Origin: Megaleporinus macrocephalus | Lineage: Eukaryota > Chordata > Actinopteri > Characiformes > Anostomidae | Direction of reading: 5' to 3' | DNA: 64,000 nucleotides | NCBI GenBank assembly: GCA_021613375.1 | Contig: CM038709.1 | Coordinates: 36,674,428 to 36,738,427 of the forward strand | In this document: positions 11,401 to 25,500 of the stretch, one piece after another | Layout: every line of letters begins with the position of its first letter | How positions within the stretch are numbered: the stretch's first letter is position 1 | Made by a program: the position numbers and the translations under genes | The notes under the pieces: generated by a model | What the model saw: the letters and a program-made list of their open reading frames with translations, nothing else | Database searches by the model: none | Told to the model about the DNA's origin: nothing

Positions 11401-13407
11401 CAACAGTAAAGTTTGGTAAAGGAGGGATAATGTCTGGGGTTTTTTTTCAGGGTTTGGGCTCAGAACCTTGGTTCCAGTGAATGGCAATGTTTATCTTAAT
11501 GCTACAGTGCACAGGCATTTTACACAATTATATGCTTTAAAATTTGGGTTTTGGGAAGTTTTGGGAAGAACCTTTGCTGTTCCTAATGGTGTCCCAAGAA
11601 CCTTTGCTGTTCCTAACGGTGTCCCTGTGCCCAAAGCCAGCTCTATAAAGTTTAAGGAGTTTGATGTGGAGAAAATCCAAAGCGCAGACCTCAACCCCAA
11701 ACCCCATGAACTGCTAGCCAGGCCTTTTTGTCCAGTATCAGTGCCTGACTTCAGACATGCTCTTCTGACTAAATTGGCACAAATTCCCACAGGCACACTC
11801 CAACTGTGGAGAAAGGATATAACCACAAAGGTTGGAAACTTCATATTAGTCTATCATGGTTTTGGAATGAGATGTCCAACCACCTCATGTAGGAGTGATG
11901 GTCCACATACCTTGGGCATCATAGGCCCATTACCAACGGCTTCATTGCTTTTGTAAAGTAGCACGTCCACCAGTCAATTCTTCAATTGCTTTATTTCTGA
12001 CATATTGATAGTTCAAAATGAAAGTCATTTAAATGGAGAATACAGGTGCTCTGTTTAATTTTTTTTCCTGCTGACTGGAAGTCTTTGACCAGGAAGTTGC
12101 CTTAGAGCAGTGATGCACGCCTCATGGCCTTGTAAACATTTCTTAGGAAATAAAAAGCAGGTATCAGATAAGAAAGCACACGCAATGTATGTTAAATATG
12201 TTAGATAATGTCGCAGTACAATACAGTATGATTTTATGAACATATCATTGAAATCGTCCATACTAGTTTCTTTACAAAGACAGTAGAATTAGTTTCATTT
12301 AATTTTAGAACAACAATTTATGCTAAATATTGGATAAAAGTCACTGTGTTCACATTTAATTTTTTTTTTATAAATACAGCGCTACTTGTTCTTTTTTCTT
12401 AAATGGCCATATATCTAAAAATCTAATATTGTGACATATTGTATATCATAATTTCTTGAAGTATCAAAATTTATTTATTTTTTGACACCCACCTTTTGAC
12501 ACGCCCACCTCTAGCTGATTTCTAGCTAAACCTGCTTAATGATGCTCACTCTGTGATGAAACTCACATAAGTGAGGTTAGGTACTGATGTTGAAAACTGC
12601 TTTGAGGATTTGATTGAGCATTAATAAGGCCAGGTGCTGATGTTGAATATTGCTGTGAGGATGATTTGATTGAACATTTGTGAGGTCATTTACTGATGTG
12701 AAACATTGCTGAGAGGATTTTATTGAGCATTACTAAGCTCAGGTGCTGATGTTGAATATTGCTGTGAGGATTATTAAACATATTATTAAACATCAGAACA
12801 ACTAATGATTGTGATGTGTATATAGTGTGCCCCGAAAATATTTTGAATGATCATATAATACATGCCATATCACCCACTCATAAACACCACTGTGCACCCC
12901 AACCCTTCTTTATGTTAATAGCTCTTCACATGAACACATCACCTTTGTTGTTTGTCTTCCACTGTCTGCCCATCCACATTTGCATTGGTGTGAAGCATAT
13001 GGGACAGTTTGAGAGATGCATCCGAGACAAATCCAGCAAATATTTTCACCTTACTATTCAGACCTTCCCTACATCACACTGTGATGCAAAGTCATAGTTT
13101 ACCCTAGTAGAGTTATTTTTTTGGCATCCACCATGTTTCCTGCATACAGAGCTTGCCTTTCATAATTATCCTGCTGTTTGTTTTTGTCGCCAATAGATTC
13201 ACTTCACTGATGTTGAGAAAGCCTCCTGGATCAACAAGGTAAGAATGTTATTCAACTTTACAGCAGTCAGGCCTGCACCCTGCATATCTCTGCTGTTTAG
13301 ACTTACAGCTGCTGAACATTTTATAGCCAAATGTAAATTTAACAAGGCATTACACCAGTGTTTCTTGAAGTTTAATATCTTTAAGAGTGGGTTGGTGTCT
13401 TATGAAA

Positions 13408-13502
<95 letters not shown>

Positions 13503-16500
13503 AAAACCCTTCTGGTTTATATTGAATGTTGATGATGGTAAAATAGTGACAAAATCTGAAAATAATGTCTTGTTTGGGGGATATTTTGCTACTTTTCATG
13601 TATCCCTCCACCATGAGTAGTTTCTGTGAAGGAGATTTTAGAGGTGGCCGTTTGGTTCCTATCTGGAGTGACACCATTTCTGTAGATTGCATTTCACGCC
13701 AAATCCCTCGGAATGACTAGTTTTACTTTTAATCTTAAACATTTAATTCAAACTCGTTTTATTTATATATCTCATCATTCCACTGACCACTGGCTGGTAT
13801 GTAATAAAGGTATAGACGCACTTTTGATGGAGCTACCAATACTAAAAACAGTGTTTGCTTTACTGTCCTAGCCTCTTCCTTTTATTAGTAACTAGCTTAT
13901 GGAGGCTTTCCAACACCTTTTGAAAAGTTCTGTTAACTTTTAGTTCTGTAATTTTGTGGCTGTAAAAACCCATCCAGTCTTGCCTGCCAGCCCATTATGA
14001 AGACACACAAATGGACTGAATTAATGTAGAAACATTTTTCAATGTCATAAGGTTTCATGTCATGTAATACAGTAAACTGGAGTGAGAACAGGTCTGTGGC
14101 TTCTAGTTTTGTGGCAGTAAAACTTATTGCTGCTTATAAAACATTCTGAGCATGTCAAGGTCAAATATTCGAGTTTAATGAGATGTGATAACTGCCAGAC
14201 TTCCTTTAAATGAATTGGGTGTTGGGTATGGTAGAACTCCCTGTAGATGTTTAGCCCCTGAAGTTATTTTAAGTGCCAACAGTTCTAAGAACATCGAGTT
14301 GCGAAATGTATGATTTGTCCATTATGCCCACATCCCAAAGCAAAGCAGTGAGGACTGAAAGACGCATAAAAAACTACAAATATGCACATAGGTCAGAGGT
14401 GTGGTCTTCAATCTCAACACACTGCGTATTTTACTCTGTATAGTCTCAGTACACAATACTGAAATAATAAATAGAGTAATGAAATTAAAATAAAAGGCAC
14501 TGGAGATGTAAACATGGAATCCCAGTCTGCTTGATCTGTGCCATGTCATGATGGCAACAGTTTAATTTTCAAGCCAGTTTTATGACTTTAGAGAGACTGC
14601 TGTGACTAACTTGGATATTAGAACACTAGAGCTTTATTTTAAAATGATACCACCTGTTTACATACATATTTAATTTTTTTTTATTTGTTAGTGAAAGCGT
14701 CCTATTATATCATTACCCTTATTGTGTTAAAAAAAAAAGTAAAACGATCTGCTTATAGAATAAGACACTTTAGCTACGTAAAACTACCTAAGACAAGTAA
14801 AATGTGTATAAGCAGGTGAAAGCTTATTTTCAAAACGAGTGCATAATGAAAAAAATGTAATAGCTCTTGGTTACTATCGTTTGTTGCCATGTGCAACAAA
14901 GTCCTCCAAGCCAGGCAGCTTGTTTGGTAACTTTAACCATTTTTTTTTCCCATTTATTGTTTTTTCACAAGCCATTTTTAAACATAATGTGTAAACAAAT
15001 ATATAACACAATAATAAGATGGTTTAGTGAAAGTTGTGATTAGCTATCATTAATTTAACTATTTCATAGGAAAGAATCGAACTGGAACTATAATTGGCAC
15101 AATAAATGTGATACTAATGTAGGATACTGCATCATCCAACCTGTTTAATTGTGATAAATTAAATGTAGGAATACTAAATGAAATGGACAATTTTTAATAA
15201 TCATTTGATTTCTTTGGGCGGACCAACATTTGCAACCACATTAGCACCCATATGAAAAATGAATTGCCTGCCTAATCTTGATGACTTCATTCTGTAATCA
15301 TTTTAATGCTGTATTTTGTCTTTACTTTTGGTCTTATATTGTCACTGTCCAATGAAAAATAAGTATATCCAAAATAGCAAGAGAGGCCAAAAACAGTATT
15401 TACTATCAATGCAAGTCAGTGGAACCAGAACATTTTTACATAATGTCGACAAAAATGGTGATACATGTTTTTCTTTGGACAGCAAACGATAGTTGATCCT
15501 CTAGATATAGTTTTATTTTAAAGATATAAAACAGTTAAGGGTGACAGATATACAGAAAGAAATCAGAAACATGGCAAATATTCTTTTACTTAAGCTTCTG
15601 TCAAAGACACTTTTTCTACAGTATCTCTTTTTTGCTTCCAGATTCTTCAACAGGCCTGGCCATTCTTTGGCATTTATATGGAAAAGCTCCTGAGAGAGAG
15701 CATCCAGCCATCCATCCAGGCATCCAACTCTCACCTTAAAACCTTCAAGTTCACTAAGGTCCACTTCGGACACCGGGTGAGGCATGACAAGCTTCTGAAA
15801 ACACTGCAGTCTGACTAATAATTAACTTATATCAGATTCTGTGAGTTTAGTAAGTAAAATGATTTCACTGTATTGGAGATACTTTTGGCTGTTAACATAA
15901 TTTCAATAAGAAAAAAGTACTTGGTAATATAGTGACACCATTTAACTTACTAAACTCACCTACAACAAGTAACATATAAGTGAAATATTTAAAATAGGCT
16001 TACAGCAATCTCAAAATTAAACTAGATTTCATTAAACTAGATCATTTTACAACTCTTTTTCACATGAGGTTAGCTTATCATAGAACACACACTGGTGCAA
16101 TTTAAAAGAGCACTTCACTGAGGTGTATGTATGATTTTTGTGCTTGAATGCTGTCATCTGGAATGATTAATTAGAAAACTGTTGAAGTTCATATTACAAA
16201 CAAGTTGTTTTACTTGTCACTCATGTACATCTTGGTGTTTCAGGCTCCTACAATTTCAGGAATACGAGTGTACACACATGAAGTAGACAAGAGGGAAGTG
16301 ATCCTGGACCTAAACATTGTGTAAGTTATAGCTCAAAATATATTTTACAAATAAGTCAGTTGTTAACGACAAACACAAAACATGTCTATTGATGTTTAGT
16401 TTAGTATGATTTAATTTGTAATATGTGACCGCACAATCTTTCTAGTGTAGCCAATCCTGCAAGCTTAAAACATAAAAGCCATAATTCGCAGGTTAGGGAT

Positions 16501-19500
16501 TACTGCAGCAATGCACGGGACCCTTGGTCACAGGACCCTGCAGTTCTTCTATCAAACACTAGATGGATATACTAGATGGACTACAGTCTGTAGGTGTAGA
16601 ACTACAATTTGCACCTGTATTGTCAATGGAGCTGATAAAATAGACAATGTGTGTACATACAAGAAGGTAGTTTTATGTTATGGCTGATCGAGGTATGCAG
16701 TATGTAACAAACCTTTTTCTAGTTGTAGTTTAATATTGTAATAATAAATGCTCTGTGATGGATTGGCGGTCGGTCCAGGGTGTTTCTTGCCTTTCTGCCA
16801 CCCTCTAAGCACTGGGATAAGCCTCAGTACCCCCTGAGACCCGGACGAATTAGCGGTTTAAATAATAAATGGAGTGCATGAATGAAGTTTAATATTTAGT
16901 TAAATTGTGTTTTCATTAAATTTTTGTATTGTTTTCAAACATTTAGCTTGTAGTGCAGTCTCCAGCACACATACTTAAAAGATGCATAGAAGTTCATAGC
17001 TACATTCTCTTTTATTGCTATGTACATTATTTGTATACTGTAGTGCTTAATTATTGCCTGAATGTTTCTCAGTTATGTGGGGGATCTGGACATCAATGCA
17101 GATGTAAAGGGCATTGCAACAGGACTCAAAGAACTACAGGTTAGCTTAACGTTGGCATTTCCCAAGCACGCCTTGACAGATGATGTGGAGTTGTGGTTGT
17201 AACATGATCTGCTGCTGATGATTTATGTTCACTTTGAGGCTGCACATGTTCACACATGTATGTTCACTTGCTGTACGGTGGCTGTTTGTCAACTCATTCG
17301 GTAGTGTTCTGTATATGTGAAATTCTCTTATTCTATTGGCAGATAAATTAGTTTCAGATGTTTCTCCAGATAATGTACTAAAAGCATATAAAAAAGAAAT
17401 GTAATCAGAAGGTTAAATAATCGTATAATATTGCTGTTTGGTGGAATTAGTAATTTATAAACAGCTCAGTAACAGCTCAGTCACTTTTGATTTTTAAATT
17501 TTTGTCCTCTCAGCTTCAAGGGATGCTTCGTGTGATTCTTGAGCCTCTGATTGGCCAGTCCCCACTTGTGGGAGGGGTCACCATGTTTTTTATCCGCCGC
17601 CCTGTGAGTTTCCATTTTATGTAAACCATTAGTCTGGAATAGCATATATTTTCCTACTGATGTAACATCACAGGATTGTAAATCGCTTCAATTCAATTTT
17701 CAGGCCCTCCACCTAAATTGGACTGGGATGACCAATCTTCTGGACAGTCCAGCACTACGGTACATACTTTTTACTCACCTTGTTTGTGTTGTGAATCATC
17801 CACAATTGTAGGTCTTGTGTCTTTAATAAAAAGACACAATTTTTGTTTTCAGTGTGTCAGCCAATACAGTTTAAACCACTATCTCTTCCACAGTGGCTTT
17901 TCAGAAACAGCCATACTGGACATCATTGCGTCCAAGATGGTCCTGCCGAACCGCATGTGTTTCCCATTGATAGATCAAGTCAAGGTGGACCAGATGAGGT
18001 TTCCTCTACCACGAGTGAGTACATTCACTGTCTGTGATGCGATTCTCTTCATTCGTATCCATAAAGTGCAGATGTAGGTCTCATTCAGTTCACTCGTTCA
18101 TTTCATGCTAGTGTACTCTTTGCTAATGACATTTATACTGCAAAAAAACATATTTGGCATTTGGAAGTATCCAAACGTTTGTCAATATAGCTAACATTTA
18201 AGGTTTTATGATAATGCGTTGCAATAAATGCATTTTGGATTATGTTATTTTAACACATGAAAAGTACAGTAATTGTGAAAAAAATTGTGTAGCCAGCTTT
18301 AACAATTGTGTAATAATTAAAACCTATTTTTTAAATGGTTATTTTAGGCTTTATAGGCATCTCGCAACAGTGCACACTTATTTTTGCCTGTTCTTATTTT
18401 TATAAGGGAATTGCTGCCTTCTTCAGGTTAGGTCATTAGCTCACTATATGTTAGACATAACACTGGAAATGGAAACGAAAAAAATGAACAGAAATATTTG
18501 TTAATTAGTTTTTATGTTGTTGTCAGCAGTAATAGGACTGGCTGTCATTCTATCAGTGCAAAGAATTACATCAAAATGTCATATGTTCTCAAGTCAATAT
18601 AGTTGTTTTTACACCTAGAAAAATATTTTATGTGGTTCTGTTGTGTTAGCAGACATTCCTCAGTAACAGTAGTTCTCTCATTTTCTCATTCTAAATAATT
18701 TTTTTCTGCGTTCCAGGGTGTGGTGCGTGTTCATGTAGTGGAGGCCCAGGATCTAGTTGCTATGGACACAGTGATGATGGGTCTTGTGAAGGGCAAGTCT
18801 GATCCATATGTGGTTCTAAGGGTGGGCAATAAACGCTTCCAAACAAAGACCATCAAGGAGACATTGAACCCCTGCTGGAATGAAGTGTATGAGGTAATAC
18901 ACAGTCAAGTCACATTATTATTCTCTGGGCCCACTCACCCATGTGAAAGTCACTCTCAACCATGGCCGGAAAAGCATGACCAAGACTTCCAAGTGGTCAC
19001 CGATCAGCCATAACAGTAAAACCATCTCCCTATATCTATATCTATATTTTATCAGCTCCACTTACCATATTTGAACTCAATTACAGACTGTAGTCCATCT
19101 AGTTCACTGCATATATTGTTTATCCCCTTTCACCCTGTTCTTTAATGGTCAGGACCCAACAGTATCACCACAGAGCAGGTACTATCAGGGAGGCGGATCA
19201 TTCCCAGCACTACAGTGACCCTGACATGGTTGTGCTGTGATAGTGTGTGTTGCGCTGGTATGAGTGGATCAGACACAGTAGTGCTGCTGGAGTAAAAACC
19301 GCAGTGTCAGTGCTGGACTGAGAATAGTCCACCAACCAGCAACATCCAGCCAACAGTGTCCTGTGGACAGCATCCTATGACCACTGATAAAGCACTGCTG
19401 TGGTTGATTCACTCATACCAGCACAGATGCACTACAGCCTGTAAGTGTAGAACTACAGATTGCACCTGTATTGGAAGTGGAACTGATAAAATGGACAATG

Positions 19501-22500
19501 TGTGTAGATTTTAATGATCTGGCTGATCGTTGTGTGTGTGATTTGTTCTTTTAAAGCAAAACCTTCTGCATACCACACATTAACAGCTAGTCGCAGGAGA
19601 ACTGTGGAGAAATCCAGCTAACAAAATCACAAACTAATAAATAAATAACTAACAAAAGCAGCAGCTTGGTGGAGCTCCTGTTCCCTGTAAGATCCTCCAC
19701 TGTAACAAGAACCCATTAACTGTATAAAAGATAACGCGAGGCTACAATCACAGAGCAGCTGAACCATTGACTGTGTATATAATATATCTGCTAAAAATAC
19801 TCACTAACATTATGAAAGAATGATGAATATGATGTGTACGCTCAATGTATATATTATGTATACAATATATACTCTCATTGATTTCATAATATACACTTAC
19901 ATACATATGAAGATACATTTAATGTAACTATATAAAAAACTATATATATTTATAGAGTTTTTATTATAGTTAATTGTTTTTATGTTACAAATAAGCAACA
20001 TTGTATTATCAGGCCTCCATGCTTGGGCATATAAGAGTTTGTGTCAACTAAAATTTTCTTTGATTGCAGTTTGTGGTCCATGAAGCTCCTGGGCAAGAGC
20101 TTGAACTGGAGCTCTATGATGAAGACACAGACAAAGATGACTTTTTGGGCAGGTGACTAAACTGTATCTGTTCTGTTATTATATGTGTAAAATTAAATCA
20201 GAACACAAATACTAAATAAAGATCGCTCTGTATGAGGATTGAGCTGTGGTACTACATGTTTCAGGTATAATCTGGATTTTGGGGAGGTGAAGAAGGAGAA
20301 AGAAATCGATAAGGTATGTATCACTAAAAGTCATAATGTAAACTGAAACAAATGCTTCTATCTACTACAAAATTACTTTATTAAATGAATGTATAGTTCA
20401 CATGTAGAACAAGTGAACAATACATCCATCTTTGACATGTAAGCAACTTTAATACATCCAACAGCCAGGGTGCCATGAACATATTTTCATGCTGAATGTT
20501 TCTCTTTATTTTGTTTGATTTCATAGTGGTTCACCCTTCAGGAAATCCAGAGTGGAAAACTTCATTTGAAATTGCAGTGGCTCTCACTGCAGACTAATAA
20601 GGACCTGCTGAAAGAGGTGAGCTCACAGTGCTTATCTTAATCCAGGTATTTTACCTGATTCCTAAATGATGTAGATTGCAGTTTATGTAGATGGTTTACA
20701 GTTTACAGTTTCTATAAAACACTTATGAATAAGATTCCATGTATACATTGAGACATTATACCTAGAATATGACATTTCTGATGTATGTAAAATCAAATAT
20801 TTCTATCCAGCCAGTAAAAAGGCATTCAACAGAAAGTGGCAGAAAATTGGCAACTTTGATTATTTCGCGAGACACCCCTTTTTCTTTGCAAGTGCACACA
20901 CATATAATGAAAAACAGTAAGCCTATATTCTGTTAGAGAACTTTAGATAATTTCTATTACTGTTCTCTGTGGAAATTTGTTTTGAGTACAGTTTTGTGGT
21001 TCTGGAGAGTTTCCACATCTAATTTAAAAATATTGGATATCAGCATTGGGCCACGATTCCCATATGCGTGAATCTGTAACAACTGCATTTTAGATATTAT
21101 GGGTAATATCAAACTATAATATCTAATGTTATTGACATTTCAGGCCACTGGAGGCTGTTCATGTGCCATGCTTGCTGTATACCTGGACAGTGCCTCCAAC
21201 CTGCCTGTGAGTACACAATAAAAATAACATTGTAGGTCAACAAATTTTAATCCTTTTTTATTTGAAACAGAGGATGATTATAGATTTGCTTCTGATAATA
21301 TCTATGACAGAGACATTTATTTTGCATTTTGCATTTTACATTTCGACACAAGGGATAATTTGGGATCGTGGTTGCCTATGGATCTAGTGAGCAGTTAACT
21401 CAGCTTCTAGTTCACTGCACTGCTGCATTGAGAGTTAACGATCATTAAGCATTTTCAAGTTTAATGTATGTATGTGTCTGCTTTCAGAAAGACCAGAGTG
21501 AATTTAGCCAGCCTGAAAAGTCTGGGAAACATCCCAAAGAGGCTAGGGTAAGTCAACCTACTGCTGTCTTGTCTAACTAGAATTCATTTCCTTTTGATGA
21601 GTTCAGGTCAAAGGCAAGCTTTTTTTATCCAGCAGTGTAGACAGAAAAGATAAGGCAACTTAGTTGTTTTCTGGATTGCAGCTAATTACCTCCTACAGTA
21701 CTTTCTTTATTTAGGTAGTCATATCAAGTATGTTTGAGTATGGAAAAGTATTGATTTGACACGTTACCAGGACTTTGACTAATATCAAACAATAACAAAA
21801 CACATGGCAAAAGCAAAGAACAACACAAAAAGTTAAGTTGTTACAAGTTAATTAATTGTATATTTTAAATTGTTTCAAAAAAAGTATTACCACTCAAAAA
21901 TTAATGCTTGTTTCTACATTTATTGTTAATTTTATCTGCTCCACTGACCATATAGGAGCACTTTGTAGTTCTACAATTACAGACTGTAGTCCATCTGTTT
22001 CTCTGCATCTTTTGTTAACGTGTTCTATAATGGTCAGGACCCTCACAGGACCCCAAAGGAGCAAATCTGGGTGGTGGATTATTCTCAACACTGGAGTGAC
22101 ATGGCATGGTGGCGGTGTGTTACTGTGTATGTTGTGATGGTATCAGTGGATCAGACACAGCAGTGCTGCTGGAGATTTTAACATTGTTCCACCTTGTAAA
22201 TGTAGGGTCAGAGACAACAGCTCATCTGCTGCTACACAGGTTGTGACTGTCATCCTCTAGTGCTTCATCAGTGATCACAGGATACTGCACACAGGACGCT
22301 GTTGACTGGATATCGGTGGACTATTCTCAGAGACACTGAGGTGTTTAAAATTCCAGAAACACTACTGTGTCTGATCCACTTGTACAAGTGCAACACGCAC
22401 TAACATACCCCCACCGCGTCAGTGCTGCGAATGACCCACCACCCAAATAATGCCTGCTCTGTGGAGGTCCTGTGGGTATTCTGACGTACAAAGTACATCA

Positions 22501-25500
22501 AAGTAAATAGAGAATCAGATGGAAGATACATCCCTCTTTTGCAATTTATGGTCATACTGTCCTTTTAAACATGACAATTAAAAAACAAAAGGTATTAAAA
22601 TGCAACACATTTAATCCAAAGAAAACTGTACCAGAATAAAATAAAACTTCTAAATGGGTTACATTTTTAATATATCAGCAATGCAACACCATCAAGGCAA
22701 AATAGTACTCCAGTTGTGGTGCACCTACACCTGACTGAAGATGATTCCATGAAATTGTATTTGTGTATAGCGATAGACAAAATAAATCATAGTATGTCAA
22801 AGTTTGTATCTTGAAATAATGACCTACGATGCTAAAATTTTGACTTATTATATTACTTCTGTCCAAATTTGGACTTTGGACTTAATTCTTGAAATTTTTC
22901 ACATAGTATCTAGAAATAGTTACTGCCTTACTACACACTTTCCTCCTTGATATTTTATTACATATTGTTTTGATGTCGTTTTTTCAACATAAGTTTAAAC
23001 ATTGCATCACTAAGCTGCTATTTTATAATAATCAGTTATTAGTTAATTAAATACTAGGTTTTTTGACATCCTACTGGCCGAAATGGAAAGGAGAAGTTTT
23101 CTTTCTCCTTTTTCTGTTCAGAACATGCTTCCATATGACCGTTTGATTTTCTGGTAAATATTTCTAACACTGTGCAGTAATCTCCGCTGTGAGTAAGTGA
23201 GCAACACCCACTTTTAAATATTCAGAATAGCCACTTGTCTCAGCTCCGCGGTCCTGTCTGAACACGTGTACATGTTCTCTTAGAGGTGCACATCTTCAGC
23301 ACTGAGTCAGCTGAGCGTTGTTCCCTCAAGGCAGAACAACCCTAACAGTCAGTCTTGAATTTCCTGTCAGTCGAGTAGCAGGCGTGGCTATTGTTGTCTG
23401 TGCGTTCTCATGCCTCCTCGCTTTAATGAGCTTCTGTTAACCCCTGGAGGTTTCTCGTTCACAAAGAAAAACACTGAGCTGACCATCTGTATGATAGCCT
23501 CAAAGGGGAATTCCACTGATTCTTCTAAATGTCTCTATTATTGAGTGTTTGAGGCATAAACAGAGTATTATAGAGTGGTTTAGTGTGAAATGGGTTAAAT
23601 TTCTTTGCAGTGGTGGTGATATGAACCAGAAGTCCCCATGTCTGCAGTACAAATACCATACAAACCGCCAGTGAGCCTACATGTTTTATATGGAATGTTG
23701 ATGATGGTAAAATAGTGGAAAATCAATATGCTAATATGCTTTCTTTGGGGACTATTTTGCCTCACAGCGTGAATGAATTTTAAGGCCAAAATCTTTTTAA
23801 CGCTAAAAACATGTTCTTTGTAAAAGAACATCTCCGACATCAGGCAGTGTATTCATAACCATTTAATTTACCCGTGAGTAAGCTATTAGAGTTGGACGTT
23901 TGGTTCCTATCACCACCACTGTGAACAATTCTGACTGGAGAACAGAGCATTTCACACCAAAGACTTTGATTGATCTTAATGTTTTAGAAAATAGCTGGAG
24001 TTCCCCTTTAGGAAACTTGGAAAAGACAAGGAACAAGGCAGCTGGAGTTTCACTGGAGTTCCCTGGATTTGAATTTGATATGCAAGTATTGTTTGCATCA
24101 GTCAGCAGACATCATGGGCCTGGAATGCAGACGCATGGCAGCAAATAGGGGCACCTGTGCATTCCGTAGTTGCATAAACTCATACTATCTCTTCTCTGAA
24201 CCTTGACAAACAAGCTAAGCTTTTGTTTTGCAGAAGGTTTTGGTTTGTAAATATCTGGTGGGACCTGTTGGACTGGTTTCTTTCACCATACATACAACAT
24301 ATCATTATGGAAAAAGCTCAAATTGAGGCCCGTGGCCACACTAACTAATATGCATACAAACCAGATAGCAGGGCATTATGAGTCACTGGGACTTGCCTTC
24401 TTTGCTTCTTTCAGCTCAAATAGTTTAGAATGAGTTTCGGTATAAAATGAACTGATCTTCATATTATAATGTATTTTTCACACTTCCATTGCAGCTCACA
24501 AGAAGGCAGAACAACCCCAGCTCCTATGTGAAGTTCTCTATAGACCAGCAAAGCCAGAAAAGCAAGGTATTTAGCATATTTGCATGCTATTTGCATGCTA
24601 TCCATTTGCCAGTGAAAGGGACTGTAGAGCTCCAGCGCCCTCTGCTGTATGATGTGCAATTTGGAAATTTACCTCCAGATTAGTAAGCAAGGCAGCAGCA
24701 CTACAATCCAGTAGAATATTGTGGAAATATGGAATATTATAAAAAAGTAGACAACAATGTTGTTGGAATATTGTCTTAACTGTGAAATATTTGTGAAATC
24801 AATTCACAGCTTCCTTTAGTGATGATGTTTGTCTGTCTTTAAGATTGTGTACAACTCCAGAGATCCTGTTTTCGAAGAGTATTTCACGTTCTTTGTGCAC
24901 AATGTGGAAAGTCAAGTACTCAACATTCAGGTACCATGTCTCAGGGTCATTTTATCCAAGCCTTTTTGAGGAAGATGCATTTGTTGCTGTTAGAATTCTT
25001 GTAAGTTGTATATAATGTGTATTTAATGTAGTATTGGGGTAGAGCTGTCCATACTGATACAACAACCTTAAGAATCCGTCGATACTGATTCTAATCTAAT
25101 ACTGTATTTTCTCTCTCTTAAACAACTAAGCTGTTACTAATACTTTAATCTGGATGCACTTTGCTTAACCATTTTAATAAATCATGACCAAACTGTAGAA
25201 TCCTCCTGCCCCAAAGGAACAAACACAGAACATAATAGACTGCTGCATAAATTATAGAATACAGAACTAAAATGAATGCAACTGAAATTAATTGTTTTTT
25301 ACAGTGGGACATCTGACGTCCACCAGCGGAACGTTATGTTATGTGTATTTACGACATTTTGGCACAAAATAATGTGAATTAGATAATTGTTTTTATCCAC
25401 TAGACTTATGTGAAGAAAGATTAGATAATGTAGTTGCAATAATTAGAAACTGCACTGATTAGAAACTACACTAGAAGCAACATGGAGAGATTGAACTGGG

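Noticed and set aside
17850..17893. Alternative earlier acceptor for esyt3 exon 8 near TTTTCAG
   Set aside because: Using the acceptor before 17894 gives the expected [18 protein letters not shown] sequence in phase; the earlier one would add unrelated residues.
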